Shown: piece by piece, positions 1-9,123 of the stretch
Position numbering within the stretch: the stretch's first letter is position 1
Layout of the letters: the number at the start of each line of letters is the position of its first letter
Source of the DNA: JAZLFH01 sp045615705
GTDB lineage: Bacteria; Bacillota; Clostridia; UMGS1883
Direction of reading: 5' to 3'
Length of the DNA: 64,000 bases
NCBI GenBank assembly: GCA_045615705.1
Contig: JAZLFH010000017.1
Location: 1 to 64,000 of the forward strand
Translations under genes and position numbers: made by a program
Notes under the pieces: generated by a model
Told to the model about the DNA's origin: nothing
The model's database searches: none
The model's input: the letters and a program-made list of their open reading frames with translations, nothing else

Positions 1-295
1 CGAGAGAAAACACCTGAAATCCGCCACTATCCGTTAAAATGGGGCGATTCCAATTCATAAATTCATGGAGTTCGCCCATTTCGTGTATAAGTTTATCACC
101 CGGTCTTATGTGAAGGTGGTATGTGTTTGAAAGTTCCACCTGACATCCCACATCTTCAAGGTCTTTTGAGGAAATTCCGCCCTTTATTGCGGCAGATGTC
201 CCCACATTCATGAAAACCGGAGTTTGTATCGTTCCGTGTACTGTTTTAAATTCACCTCGCCGGGCTCTGTTTTCTGTCTTTAAAAGTGTAAACAT
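1..295 (-). CDS. tgt: Queuine/guanine tRNA-ribosyltransferase, N-terminal part (cut by window edge)
   Basis: The reverse strand opens with MFTLLKTENRARRGEF and continues through TPVFMNVGTSAAIKG, LSNTYHLHIRPG and ILTDSGGFQVFSL, which are the N-terminal signatures of bacterial Tgt. The aspartate of DSGGFQ is the known general acid/base of the family. Tgt exchanges guanine-34 for preQ1 in GU(N) anticodon tRNAs. The start is set by GGAGAAACAG upstream of ATG at 295. It lies 10 bases after queA, the next enzyme of the same pathway, so the two are probably co-transcribed. About 98 codons are visible; the rest lies left of the window. Confidence 0.93.
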   Translation of the reverse strand, partial: MFTLLKTENRARRGEFKTVHGTIQTPVFMNVGTSAAIKGGISSKDLEDVGCQVELSNTYHLHIRPGDKLIHEMGELHEFMNWNRPILTDSGGFQVFSL

Positions 296-305
296 CTGTT
301 TCTCC

Positions 306-1325
306 TTATTTTATGAACATGCAATCGCCAAAACTAAAAAAGCGATAATTCAAATCTACCGCCTTCTTATAGGCGTTTAAAACATTTTCTTTTCCCGCAA
401 GTGCACTGACAAGCATTATAAGTGTGGATTTCGGAAGATGAAAATTTGTAAGCAATCTGTCTGTTACTTTAAATTCGTATCCCGGATATATAAAAATGTC
501 GGTTTCTTTTTCAGTTGCAACGACTTTGCCGTTTTCCACCGCACTTTCTACGGCTCTGCAACTTGTAGTGCCGATGCAAACAACTTTTTTACCGTTTTCT
601 TTTGTCGTATTTATAATATCCGCACAATCTTCATCTATTATGAAATACTCGCTGTGCATTTTATGTTTGGTAACATCATCTACTTTCACGGGTCGGAATG
701 TGCCGAGCCCGACATGAAGAGTTACATGAGCAATATTAACTCCTTTTTTTCGTATTTCTTCCAGTATTTCGTTTGTAAAATGAAGTCCTGCCGTAGGAGC
801 GGCGGCACTTCCTTCGTTTTTCGCATACACGGTTTGATAGCGTTCTTTGTCTTCAAGTTTTTTTGTTATATAGTGTGGAAGAGGCATCTCTCCGAGTTCT
901 TCCAATACATTCTCAAAAAGTCCCTCATAACTGAATCTGACTACTCTGTTTCCGTCCGGCAACACCTCTAAAACTTTCGCAAAAAGTTTACCGCCAAATT
1001 CAAATTCCGCACCCTGTTTTGCCCTTTTTCCCGGTTTCAGTATTACTTCCCATTCATCTTTTGTACGCCTTTTTAAAAGTAAAAACTCTATACTTCCGCC
1101 GTTATCTTTTTTTGTGCCGTAAAGTCTTGCCGGAATAACCCTTGTGTCATTTATTACAATGCAATCTCCTTTTTCGAGGAAATTGGGGAAATTTTTAAAC
1201 ACATCATCTGTTACCTCGCCCGTTTTTCTGTCAAGAGTCATCATCCTTGATGCCGATCTGTCCAAAAGCGGAGTCTGTGCTATAAGTTTCTCAGGCAAAT
1301 AATAATCAAAATCGTCAGTACGCAC
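306..1325 (-). CDS. queA: S-adenosylmethionine:tRNA ribosyltransferase-isomerase
   Basis: This 339-residue protein is the full usual length for QueA. The N-terminus (DDFDYYLPEKLIAQTP) and the internal PTAGLHFT motif near residue 177 are diagnostic. QueA transfers and isomerises the ribose of AdoMet onto preQ1-34 of tRNA, giving epoxyqueuosine, directly after Tgt has acted. It sits 5 bases downstream of the SpoIID-like gene and 10 bases upstream of tgt, so spoIID-queA-tgt looks like one transcription unit, an arrangement I associate with Clostridia. Nothing odd is visible. Confidence 0.96.
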   Translation of the reverse strand: MRTDDFDYYLPEKLIAQTPLLDRSASRMMTLDRKTGEVTDDVFKNFPNFLEKGDCIVINDTRVIPARLYGTKKDNGGSIEFLLLKRRTKDEWEVILKPGKRAKQGAEFEFGGKLFAKVLEVLPDGNRVVRFSYEGLFENVLEELGEMPLPHYITKKLEDKERYQTVYAKNEGSAAAPTAGLHFTNEILEEIRKKGVNIAHVTLHVGLGTFRPVKVDDVTKHKMHSEYFIIDEDCADIINTTKENGKKVVCIGTTSCRAVESAVENGKVVATEKETDIFIYPGYEFKVTDRLLTNFHLPKSTLIMLVSALAGKENVLNAYKKAVDLNYRFFSFGDCMFIK

Positions 1326-1330
1326 AGTCT

Positions 1331-2611
1331 TTATACCCCCGTTTCAAAATATGCAATTTCTATGTCGTTATAATAGAAATTTAAAATGTCTTGATATGAA
1401 AAGCCCTGTTCCGCCATACCTTTTGCTCCCCACTGGCTCATACCTATTCTGTGACCGTAACCATGTCCGTTTATTTGATAATATGTTTCACCGCTTTGCT
1501 GTGAAATCCTTTGTGAGATTCCGTCTGCCGATATTACATAATTACCGCTTTTTTTTGTTATTCCATCTTTGGTAATTACAGAAAAATCTTGCGGAAGTTG
1601 TCCTTTGTCGGAGTAAAAGACGATTTCTCCGCCACCGATTTTTTTAACGGTATATCTTTGGCTCGGAAGTGATAGTATAATCCGGCAATTTTCTTTTTTT
1701 GCGGTATATGTACCGTTTTCACCGACAAAAGTTATCCTCAGAACACTTCCGGCTTCGCTTACTTCTTCAACTATTATGTCTGTTACTGTTCCGATATTGA
1801 TCCCTTTTTGGGCAAGTTTTTCTCCGACTTGTGCATAAGTAAGTTTTTCTTCCCATGAATATTTCGTTGCCTTTGCCGGATCCTCATAAGGGTCTTCTAT
1901 TGCCTTTATATATCCAAGATTTGCTGACCAAACATTTTCACAACTTTCAGTTGTTCCTCCGTCAGAGGTATAGAAATAAAGTTGAACCATATTTCCGCCA
2001 TACAGCACTACTTCACCCGAAGTTTCGTCAACTGCCCTTATTGTTTCTTTTGACTCTGATGCAACTCCGCCATAAGTCTGGCAATCCGTTGTAGCACAAA
2101 CATCAAAGCCTAAATCTTTATGTCTGACCGAACACAAGGCATAGTTTCTTGCACAAATTGCCTGAGCCTTTAATGCCTCAATCGGAAATGACGGACTCAT
2201 TTCTTTTCCCAAAACGCTGTAAAGATACTGATCTATATTTACCACATTTATAACATTCATCGTGCTGTCGTTATTCTTTGAAAGCAACAAACTTCCTCTG
2301 TATTCTTTTCCGTCAATCATTATGGAATTTGATTTTGGAATTACGGTAATTGCATCATAATTGCACTGTATTTTTTCGTCTATTACATATACTCCGCCGT
2401 TTCGACTTATGACAACACTCGGATAAAACCCTAAAAGTTCTCCCGCTCCGTCAAAAACATCCACACCGCTGAGTGATGTTACTGTAACAGAGTTAACCGC
2501 ATTTTGTGAAAATTTAAGTCCTACCTTTATTGTGTCTTTGTATGCAGCACCATGCACGGAAAATGCAAATACGAATACAATAAATAATGAAAGTAGCAAT
2601 ATCTTTCTCAT
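1331..2611 (-). CDS. SpoIID/LytB-domain protein, secreted
   Basis: The 426-residue protein has a signal peptide (about residues 1-21) and the SpoIID/LytB domain, with EMSPSFPIEALKAQAICAR near residue 140 and the C-terminal signature GHGYGHRIGMSQWGAKGMA near 382-400. In sporulating Firmicutes SpoIID is a lytic transglycosylase acting in engulfment; LytB-like paralogues modify amidases in vegetative cells, and sequence alone does not separate the two here. AAGGTGATTTATGT precedes the ATG. It is first in the unit with queA and tgt and diverges from asd. Confidence 0.88.
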   Translation of the reverse strand: MRKILLLSLFIVFVFAFSVHGAAYKDTIKVGLKFSQNAVNSVTVTSLSGVDVFDGAGELLGFYPSVVISRNGGVYVIDEKIQCNYDAITVIPKSNSIMIDGKEYRGSLLLSKNNDSTMNVINVVNIDQYLYSVLGKEMSPSFPIEALKAQAICARNYALCSVRHKDLGFDVCATTDCQTYGGVASESKETIRAVDETSGEVVLYGGNMVQLYFYTSDGGTTESCENVWSANLGYIKAIEDPYEDPAKATKYSWEEKLTYAQVGEKLAQKGINIGTVTDIIVEEVSEAGSVLRITFVGENGTYTAKKENCRIILSLPSQRYTVKKIGGGEIVFYSDKGQLPQDFSVITKDGITKKSGNYVISADGISQRISQQSGETYYQINGHGYGHRIGMSQWGAKGMAEQGFSYQDILNFYYNDIEIAYFETGV

Positions 2612-2693
2612 ACATAAATCACCTTATTTATTTTCTTTCGACACAAATCTCGTTTTTCCTTTAAAAAAATAATTAAATAAGCAGATTTTGTAT

Positions 2694-2723
2694 TTGACAT
2701 ACATGGGTATTTAATGGTATTAT
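2694..2723 (+). promoter_or_regulatory. Sigma-A promoter of asd-dapA-dapB
   Basis: TTGACA at 2694-2699 and TATTAT at 2718-2723 are separated by 18 bases. The predicted transcript starts about 30 bases before the asd ATG, so there is no room for a lysine riboswitch in the leader. Confidence 0.75.
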
Positions 2724-2759
2724 ATGTTATATTATGATAACCTTTGGAGTGTGAATCAA

Positions 2760-3764
2760 ATGAAAGAATACAATATTGCTGTTGTTGGTGCAACAGGTAT
2801 GGTTGGCAGAACTTTTTTAAAAGTTTTGGAAGAAAGAAAACTTCCGGCAAAAAACTACTATCTCTTTGCTTCGGCAAAAAGTGCCGGTAAAACAGTGAAA
2901 TTCATGGGAAAAGATTATATTATAGAAGAATTAACGGAAGAATCATTTTCAAAACCCGGCAGGAAAATTGACATTGCTCTTTTTTCGGCAGGCGGTTCTA
3001 CAAGTGAAAAGTTCGCTCCCATTGCTGCAAAGAGCGGTTGTGTTGTAATTGACAATTCAAGTGCATGGAGAATGGACAAAGATGTACCTTTGGTTGTTCC
3101 CGAAGTTAATCCCGAAGATATTTTAAAGAATAAAGGAATTATTGCAAATCCTAACTGTTCCACCATTCAAGCAATGGTTGCACTTAAACCTCTTCACGAT
3201 AAGTACAAAATCAAGAGAGTTATTTATTCTACATACCAGGCTGTATCGGGTGCCGGTCTTGCAGGTTGGAAGGACCTTGAAGACGGATTAAAGGGCGAGG
3301 CTCCCAAAAAATTTCCGCATCCTATCGCAGGTAACTGTCTTCCCCATATAGATGTATTTCTTCCTAACGGCTATACAAAGGAAGAAATCAAAATGGTTAA
3401 CGAAACCCGTAAGATTTTGCATGACGACTCGCTTAGAATTACTGCTACGACAGTTAGAGTTCCTGTTTTTAACAGCCACTCCGAGTCAATTAACATTGAG
3501 TTTGAAAAGCAGTTTGATTTAGATGAACTCAAAGAAGTCTTGAAAAACGCTCCGGGTTTGGTTGTTCAGGATGATGTGGAAAACAATGTTTATCCTCTTG
3601 CTCTTGACGCCGCAGGTACTGATGAAACTTATGTCGGAAGAATTCGCCGTGATGAAAGTGTTGAAAGCGGTGTAAACATTTGGGTAGTTGCGGATAACAT
3701 CAGAAAAGGTGCAGCAACAAACGCTGTTCAGATAGCTCAAAAACTTATAGATTATGAAATGTAA
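2760..3764 (+). CDS. asd: Aspartate-semialdehyde dehydrogenase
   Basis: This 334-residue enzyme reduces aspartyl phosphate to aspartate semialdehyde with NADPH, the branch point to lysine/diaminopimelate, threonine and methionine. The nucleotide-binding start VVGATGMVGRTFL and the catalytic cysteine in NPNCSTIQ (Cys133) are visible. The frame is open 12 codons further upstream, but TTTGGAG lies just before the ATG at 2760, which gives the normal N-terminus MKEYNIAVVG. It heads the asd-dapA-dapB operon and is driven by the promoter at 2694. Confidence 0.96.
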   Translation: MKEYNIAVVGATGMVGRTFLKVLEERKLPAKNYYLFASAKSAGKTVKFMGKDYIIEELTEESFSKPGRKIDIALFSAGGSTSEKFAPIAAKSGCVVIDNSSAWRMDKDVPLVVPEVNPEDILKNKGIIANPNCSTIQAMVALKPLHDKYKIKRVIYSTYQAVSGAGLAGWKDLEDGLKGEAPKKFPHPIAGNCLPHIDVFLPNGYTKEEIKMVNETRKILHDDSLRITATTVRVPVFNSHSESINIEFEKQFDLDELKEVLKNAPGLVVQDDVENNVYPLALDAAGTDETYVGRIRRDESVESGVNIWVVADNIRKGAATNAVQIAQKLIDYEM

Positions 3765-3796
3765 TTTTGTCTGTTTATGAAAGGACTGTTTTATTA

Positions 3797-4681
3797 ATGA
3801 AAAATACTATTTTCGAAGGTAGTGCGGTTGCTATTTGTACTCCTTTTACGGAAAATGGCGTAAATTATGAAGAATTTAAAAGACTTATCGAATTTCAAAT
3901 AGAAAATCACACTGATGCGATAGTTGTTTGCGGTACTACGGGTGAACCCTGCACAATGCCTCATGATGAACATGTAAAAGTTATCGAATTTGCCGTAAAA
4001 TGTGTTAACGGCAGAATTCCGGTAATTGCAGGGACAGGAAGTAACGACACTTTGTATGGAATGCAGCTCAGCAAAGAGGCTGAAAAAGCCGGTGCGGATG
4101 CACTTTTACTTGTTACTCCCTATTATAACAAGACTTCTCAACGAGGTCTTATCAATCATTTTAATATGATTGCGGATTCTGTTAATATTCCGATGATTAT
4201 ATACAATGTTCCTTCAAGAACCGGTCTTTGCATCACTCCCGAAACAATGCTTGAACTTTCAAAGCACAAAAATATTGTGGCAATTAAGGAAGCAAGCGGA
4301 AATATATCCCTTACGGCAAAAATTGCTTCTCTTTGCGGAGAGTACATTGACATTTATTCGGGAAATGATGATATGAATGTTCCTATCATGTCGCTCGGTG
4401 CAAAGGGCTCTATATCGGTATTGGCAAATGTTGCTCCTCAAAAAACTCACGATATGATAAAGGCTTGTCTTGACGGAGATTACAAAAAGGCAACCAAACT
4501 TCAACTTGAATCAATCGAACTTATTAACGCTTTGTTCTGTGAAGTAAACCCGATCCCCGCAAAGGCAGCACTTAAACTTATCGGATTTGATATGGGACCG
4601 CTCCGTGCTCCACTCATTGATATTAGTGATGAAAACTTAAAGGTTCTTAAATCGGCTATGAAAAACTACGGACTTATATAG
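3797..4681 (+). CDS. dapA: 4-hydroxy-tetrahydrodipicolinate synthase
   Basis: DapA condenses pyruvate with aspartate semialdehyde. The 294-residue protein shows the GTTGE motif (46-50), the catalytic tyrosine in YNVPSRTG (Tyr136) and the Schiff-base lysine in AIKEASG (Lys164). A TTG-initiated frame opens at 3767, but AAAGGA at about 3780 and the ATG at 3797 give the normal family N-terminus, MKNTIFEGSAVAICTPF. It lies 32 bases after asd and 14 bases before dapB. Confidence 0.95.
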   Translation: MKNTIFEGSAVAICTPFTENGVNYEEFKRLIEFQIENHTDAIVVCGTTGEPCTMPHDEHVKVIEFAVKCVNGRIPVIAGTGSNDTLYGMQLSKEAEKAGADALLLVTPYYNKTSQRGLINHFNMIADSVNIPMIIYNVPSRTGLCITPETMLELSKHKNIVAIKEASGNISLTAKIASLCGEYIDIYSGNDDMNVPIMSLGAKGSISVLANVAPQKTHDMIKACLDGDYKKATKLQLESIELINALFCEVNPIPAKAALKLIGFDMGPLRAPLIDISDENLKVLKSAMKNYGLI

Positions 4682-4695
4682 GAAGGTGATTACTT

Positions 4696-5454
4696 ATGAT
4701 AAAAATGCTTTTGCATGGTTGTTGCGGCAAAATGGGTCGCACCATTGAAAGGCTTTTACAAGATGATGAGTCTATGATTGTCTCTTGCGGAGTTGATGCG
4801 TTTGGCGAAAGTTACTCAGACTTTCCGGTTTATAAAACTCTCGCCGAAGTAAATGAAGATTTTGATGTGATTGTTGATTTTTCATCAGCCGTTGCGTTTG
4901 ACGAACTTATCGAGTACGCTAAACTGAAAAACGCTCCCGTAGTCATTTGTACAACCGGTCTTTCAAATGAACAAAAAGATAAACTTGTTTCTTCATCGGT
5001 CAATATTCCTGTTTTCTTCTCCGCCAATATGTCTTTGGGGATAAATCTTTTGATTGACCTTGTAAGGCGTGCCGTTTCTGTTCTGGGCGACAGTTACGAT
5101 ATGGAAATAATAGAAAAACATCACAATCAAAAACTTGATTCTCCGAGCGGTACCGCTCTCGCTATTGCAGATGCGGTAAATGAAGTCGCAAAAAACAAGA
5201 AGGAATACATCTATGACCGACACAGTGCCAGAAAAAAGCGTGCAAAAAGCGAACTTGGTATTCATTCCGTCCGTGGCGGCACAATAGTTGGTGAACACAC
5301 TATGCTTTTTGCAGGGAATGACGAAATTATAGAGATTAAGCATTCTGCTTCGAGCCGTGAGATTTTTGCGGTCGGAGCAATCAGAGCCGCAAAGTTCTTG
5401 ACAGGTAAAAGTGCAGGTCTTTACAATATGGATATGCTTATTAAGGAAATATAG
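4696..5454 (+). CDS. dapB: 4-hydroxy-tetrahydrodipicolinate reductase
   Basis: The 252-residue DapB has the N-terminal nucleotide-binding loop HGCCGKMGRTI, the substrate motif EKHHNQKLDSPSGTAL with the catalytic His/Lys pair, and the C-terminal RGGTIVGEH motif. It reduces the DapA product to tetrahydrodipicolinate in diaminopimelate synthesis for peptidoglycan and lysine. AGGAAGGTGAT precedes the ATG. It is the last gene of the dap operon. Confidence 0.95.
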   Translation: MIKMLLHGCCGKMGRTIERLLQDDESMIVSCGVDAFGESYSDFPVYKTLAEVNEDFDVIVDFSSAVAFDELIEYAKLKNAPVVICTTGLSNEQKDKLVSSSVNIPVFFSANMSLGINLLIDLVRRAVSVLGDSYDMEIIEKHHNQKLDSPSGTALAIADAVNEVAKNKKEYIYDRHSARKKRAKSELGIHSVRGGTIVGEHTMLFAGNDEIIEIKHSASSREIFAVGAIRAAKFLTGKSAGLYNMDMLIKEI

Positions 5455-5525
5455 TTTCTTCTTTCATCTGTTTGGCATAAATTTATTTGTTTTAAGAATA
5501 ATACTTTGGAAAGGGTGTGTAATAT

Positions 5526-5780
5526 ATGACAAATCATACTACTAAAATTGAAATAAATAAAAACCGTGATTCTCAAATTGAAGAAATTATTGACACAGTT
5601 TATGAATCGCTTAAAGAAAAGGGCTATAATCCGATAAATCAGTTGGTAGGTTACATTATGTCAGGCGATCCGACATATATTACAAGCCATAACGGAGCAA
5701 GAAGCCTTATCGTTAAAGTCGAAAGAGACGAAATCTTGGAGGTTGTATTTAAGAGATATCTTGATTATAACGAAGATTGA
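5526..5780 (+). CDS. ireB: IreB-family regulatory phosphoprotein (UPF0297)
   Basis: This 84-residue protein is a near-complete match to the IreB/YrzL family, including KGYNPINQLVGYIMSGDPTY and SHNGARSLI. In Enterococcus faecalis IreB is a substrate of the Ser/Thr kinase IreK, phosphorylated on N-terminal threonines, and influences cephalosporin resistance. Threonines are present here at residues 2, 5 and 6. GGAAAGGGTG precedes the ATG. Neighbours often seen with it in other Firmicutes (ruvX, a DUF1292 gene) are absent; here it is followed by a terminator and a tRNA. Confidence 0.92.
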   Translation: MTNHTTKIEINKNRDSQIEEIIDTVYESLKEKGYNPINQLVGYIMSGDPTYITSHNGARSLIVKVERDEILEVVFKRYLDYNED

Positions 5781-5792
5781 TATAACTTATAA

Positions 5793-5820
5793 GGCAAACT
5801 CTGAGAGTTTGCCTTTCTAT
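5793..5820 (+). terminator. Intrinsic terminator after ireB
   Basis: GGCAAACTC (5793-5801), loop TGA, and GAGTTTGCC (5805-5813) are followed by TTTCTAT. It ends 2 bases before the mature tRNA-Leu begins. Confidence 0.8.
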
Positions 5821-5822
5821 AT

Positions 5823-5906
5823 GCGGATGTGGTGGAATTGGCAGACACGCAAGATTTAGGTTCTTGTGCCATTGGTGTGCAGGTTCAAGTCCTGTCATCC
5901 GCACCA
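5823..5906 (+). tRNA. tRNA-Leu, anticodon UAG
   Basis: The acceptor arms GCGGATG (5823-5829) and CATCCGC (5896-5902) pair, and CCA is encoded at 5904-5906. The anticodon stem CAAGA/TCTTG encloses the 7-base loop TTTAGGT, with TAG at 5857-5859. GGTTCAAGTCC is the T arm. The long variable arm is typical of class II leucine tRNAs. It reads CUA and, by wobble, other CUN codons. Confidence 0.97.
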
Positions 5907-5907
5907 G

Positions 5908-5952
5908 AAAAATTGCAGTAATTGATATAATTTATCAATTACTGCAATTTTT
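5908..5952 (+). terminator. Terminator after tRNA-Leu
   Basis: AAATTGCAGTAATTGATA pairs perfectly with TATCAATTACTGCAATTT across a short AT loop and is followed by further T residues. It lies 2 bases after the tRNA CCA end. Confidence 0.8.
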
Positions 5953-6060
5953 ATACACCAAAACAGTTCATATCAATAAAAACAGTATAGTTTAACACTT
6001 AATTTTTCCGTTAAAATTAGAAATGCACATTGACAGAACCACAGAAAACTTTATATGTTT

Positions 6061-6993
6061 TTAATTAATTTTCTTAGTCAATGACACTTTCTTAAAGATA
6101 TCATTTAGCAAATTTCTGTCGGGAGGTGTTGTACCCTCTTTAAAGCAAGATGCAGTTCCCGAAGCAACCGCATATTTTACGGCATCTGTTTTATTATTTC
6201 CATTAACAATCGCCGATATAAATCCCGCGATAAAACTATCCCCCGCCCCAATTGTTGAAACAACATCTGTTTTGGGCGGTTTTATAACATATATCCCATC
6301 ATTTGTCGCAAAAACACAACCTTTTTCGCCAAAAGTTATAATCGGATTTTCAATTCCGTATTCAAATAGCCTTTTTGACTCCAAAATTGCCTCTTGCACG
6401 GTTTTTACTTGTCGTTTGGTTAAACTTGTTATCTCTTCTTCATTTGGTTTTATTAGCCAAGGTTTTAATGTCAACAATTCATCATATGAAATTGATTTTG
6501 AATCAACAACAAGTTTTGATTCTTTCTCTTTTATTCGTAAAAGAAAGTCTATTATTCTCTTTTTTGTTATCCCTTTTGGGATACTGCCTGTAAATGTTAC
6601 AATACTTTCTTTGTCAATTTCTTTAATGACTTTCTCTTCCAATTTGTCAATTATACTGTCATCTGCTTCAAAGCCCTTAAAACTGAGTCTTGTTTCTTTT
6701 CCGTTTTCGTGAACGGTTATATTTTCTCTTATTTTTCCGGGTGTTTCCACAGTTTCAATATTTATGTTGTAACTTTTAAGTTTATCCAAAAACTCACTTT
6801 TATTTACACTTCCCAATACAACAAATGCCTTATTGGAAACCCCTAACGCAGTAAGCGTTCTTGAAATATTTATTCCTTTGCCTCCTGCATCAACCTTCGT
6901 TATATCCAATAGATTTTCGCGATGCATTTCAAACTTTTTTGAGTTGCAATGCAAATCAAATGCAGGGTTTAGCGTTATTGTTATTACCTTCAT
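6061..6993 (-). CDS. PfkB-family hexose-phosphate kinase (1-phosphofructokinase/tagatose-6-phosphate kinase type)
   Basis: The 310-residue protein shows N-terminal TLNPAFDLH, GGKGINISRTL (about 38-48), GSIPKGI, and the ATP/anion-hole motif STIGAGDSFIAGF, whose aspartate is the catalytic base of the ribokinase superfamily. This pattern fits the FruK/LacC branch. No PTS transporter or aldolase is next to it, so fructose-1-phosphate and tagatose-6-phosphate both remain possible substrates. CGGAGAAA precedes the ATG. It follows the terminator of SLH protein 1 and probably has its own transcript. Confidence 0.85.
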   Translation of the reverse strand: MKVITITLNPAFDLHCNSKKFEMHRENLLDITKVDAGGKGINISRTLTALGVSNKAFVVLGSVNKSEFLDKLKSYNINIETVETPGKIRENITVHENGKETRLSFKGFEADDSIIDKLEEKVIKEIDKESIVTFTGSIPKGITKKRIIDFLLRIKEKESKLVVDSKSISYDELLTLKPWLIKPNEEEITSLTKRQVKTVQEAILESKRLFEYGIENPIITFGEKGCVFATNDGIYVIKPPKTDVVSTIGAGDSFIAGFISAIVNGNNKTDAVKYAVASGTASCFKEGTTPPDRNLLNDIFKKVSLTKKIN

Positions 6994-7020
6994 AAGTTTC
7001 TCCGTTAGTAAATAAACTTC

Positions 7021-7053
7021 AAAAAAGAGCCGAGTAAAACTCGGCTCTTTTTA
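7021..7053 (-). terminator. Intrinsic terminator of SLH protein 1
   Basis: AAAAAAGAGCCGAGT pairs with ACTCGGCTCTTTTT across AAA. It lies just past the stop at 7064 in the minus direction. The symmetric A and T tracts could let it work in both directions. Confidence 0.88.
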
Positions 7054-7063
7054 ACTTCATTGA

Positions 7064-9073
7064 TTAATCTTCAAACCAATTTTCAAGGTAACCTTTACGA
7101 CGCTCTTCTGAGAAGTCGTGGTCATCTGAAGATGCTTCTTTCATATCGTAGTAGTACCAAGCACCCTTAACATTATCGACCCATTCCTTGGTTTCATCCG
7201 GTAATGCAGATTCATCATCAATGTAACGGAAGAGAACTCTGTTAATCATTGTAACTGTTTCTGCTCTTGTGATTAAAGCATCAGCTTGGAACGAGCCATC
7301 GTCATAACCTGTAATCCAACCACGAGATGCAACTTCTTTGATAGCGTCTTCTGCCCAGTGTCCGCCAACATCTGTGAAACCAACATTGCTGAGTTTTGAA
7401 CCCTCGTACGGAATACGAGAAAGGATTGTTGCAAGTTCTGCTCTCGTAATCGGTTTTGAAGCACCGAATGTGCCGTCATCATAACCTTCAACAAGCTGGA
7501 GTTTGCAGATATAATCTATGCAAACTGCTGACCAACGATCACTTGCTACATCACTGAAAGAAGTTTCAACTCCGGGATATTCATCCTGAACATCTTCTGT
7601 GATAAGACGATACAAGATTGTTGCAATTTCTTCTCTTGTAATGTTGTTATTCGGACGAACCGTAGGATCTTCATAACCTGTGATGTATCTGATATGGTGA
7701 TCACTTTCGAGAATTTCCGGAACCTCTGTATTTCTCCAAGCACCATCCTGATAGAAAAGTGTAGATTTTTTTGAATCTTCTTCTGTTACGCCGTCTGCAA
7801 GGTCATAGTAACCATAAATGTTACCGCCGTTTGCAATAAGTGTTTCTAAGTTTGCACTTGTTGTGCAAGCATCATCAGAGAACCAGCCTACAAACTTTGT
7901 TGTTTCTGTTGTAGGTGCAACAGGAAGTTTCCAATCGGAACCTGCATCATAAGACTTCCAAAGTGAGAATGCATTGCCATCCGTGTCCTTAATATATGCA
8001 TTAACTGTCTGTGTTTTTTCCTCAGGTGTTACAGGTGTTACAGGTGTTACAGGTGTTATCGGAGTTGGAGGTGTGTAATTGCCGCCGCCACCGTCACCGC
8101 CGCCACCTGCTCTAAGTGAAACTTCGCACTTATCTACAGGAGCGTATATATTGCAAGTGTAGAAATAATCTTTTTCGGAATCACCGTTTTCATCTCCGAG
8201 AGAAAGGTTGGGACTGTTCACACTTGAAAATGCGTTATTGTAATAAGGATCTGCATTTACCTGTGAAATAGCTTCTGCCGCAACTTCTACATCAACGCCG
8301 TCAAGTGTGATGTTATCGCAACGCATACCTTGAACAGTAATTATACCTGTCATACTTGCCTGAAGTTTTGCTGTTCCGACGAGCATTGTTGCCACCGACT
8401 CGGTAAGTTCAATAACAGGAGTTGGAACTACAAACGATGCTCCTGTAACGCCGGGCTTAGAAGTAAACTTAATAACAATTTTATCTTTTGTACGCTCTTC
8501 AACATCGTAATCAAACGAACTGTACTGACCTGTTACTTGAAGATTACCAATCTTTAAGTCAATTGATTCATTCGGCTCTGCCAATGCAAGAGTAACATAG
8601 AATGTTGCAGTAACAGGCGAACGGTAAAGGTCAATGTAACTGCTGAAACTAATGTATCTGTTAGCACCATCCATATCAAGACCTGCAAAAGCAACCTGTG
8701 TTGCATTAAATCCTGTGCTTGCAAAACTCTTAATCTGATTGCATACGCTCTCAACATTGCTTACATTAAATGTAATCTTTGTATCATACTTTGCTGATGC
8801 CGACTTCTTAATCGTTACATCATTTGATGTAGAATAATTTGTCGATGTTGAGTCTTTGATCTGGAGATTTGTTACTGCTGTTGCCGATGTCGGCTGCAAA
8901 TCAATAGCAGCCTTCATTATGTCAAGTCCTCCCGTAATTTTCCCCTTTACAATATTAACCTGTGCATTGAACTGTTCTTCCGGCAAAGCAAACGCCGAAA
9001 TGCCGAAAAGCGACAATGCAAAGACTAATGCGAGCATCAATGACAATGCTCTTTTCGTTAAATTCTTTAACAT
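7064..9073 (-). CDS. Secreted SLH-domain protein 1 (three C-terminal SLH domains)
   Basis: The 669-residue exported protein starts with a signal peptide (MLKNLTKRALSLMLALVF, cut near residue 29). Residues 30-320 are a beta-rich region I do not recognise. A glycine run, a Pro/Thr/Val linker and a short InlB-type B repeat (KFVGWFSDD) follow. Three SLH domains occupy roughly 460-640, marked by ITREEIATILYRL, ITRAELATILSRI and ITRAETVTMINRV. SLH triplets bind pyruvylated secondary wall polymer, the product of CsaB, encoded at 50828. It has its own promoter and terminator. Confidence 0.9.
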   Translation of the reverse strand: MLKNLTKRALSLMLALVFALSLFGISAFALPEEQFNAQVNIVKGKITGGLDIMKAAIDLQPTSATAVTNLQIKDSTSTNYSTSNDVTIKKSASAKYDTKITFNVSNVESVCNQIKSFASTGFNATQVAFAGLDMDGANRYISFSSYIDLYRSPVTATFYVTLALAEPNESIDLKIGNLQVTGQYSSFDYDVEERTKDKIVIKFTSKPGVTGASFVVPTPVIELTESVATMLVGTAKLQASMTGIITVQGMRCDNITLDGVDVEVAAEAISQVNADPYYNNAFSSVNSPNLSLGDENGDSEKDYFYTCNIYAPVDKCEVSLRAGGGGDGGGGNYTPPTPITPVTPVTPVTPEEKTQTVNAYIKDTDGNAFSLWKSYDAGSDWKLPVAPTTETTKFVGWFSDDACTTSANLETLIANGGNIYGYYDLADGVTEEDSKKSTLFYQDGAWRNTEVPEILESDHHIRYITGYEDPTVRPNNNITREEIATILYRLITEDVQDEYPGVETSFSDVASDRWSAVCIDYICKLQLVEGYDDGTFGASKPITRAELATILSRIPYEGSKLSNVGFTDVGGHWAEDAIKEVASRGWITGYDDGSFQADALITRAETVTMINRVLFRYIDDESALPDETKEWVDNVKGAWYYYDMKEASSDDHDFSEERRKGYLENWFED
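8023..8058 (-). repeat. Four perfect 9-bp tandem repeats in the Pro/Thr linker of SLH protein 1
   Basis: CAGGTGTTA is repeated four times without a mismatch at 8023, 8032, 8041 and 8050. It encodes the TPV-type linker between the N-terminal region and the SLH part. The period is a multiple of three, so copy-number change would alter linker length without shifting frame. Confidence 0.95.
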
Positions 9074-9123
9074 TTAATTTTCCCCTTTCTTTTAGGAAAG
9101 TTATAAAAATTCAATATACAAAT

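Noticed and set aside
438..971. 177-codon plus-strand frame opposite queA
   Set aside because: Antisense shadow of a conserved gene.
2700..2760. Lysine riboswitch before asd
   Set aside because: The promoter leaves a leader of about 30 bases, far too short.
2608..2877. 89-codon minus-strand frame upstream of the SpoIID-like gene
   Set aside because: It overlaps the asd promoter and coding start and has no ribosome site or family pattern.
8023..8058. CRISPR-like array
   Set aside because: The 9-bp units are contiguous, without spacers, and are coding.
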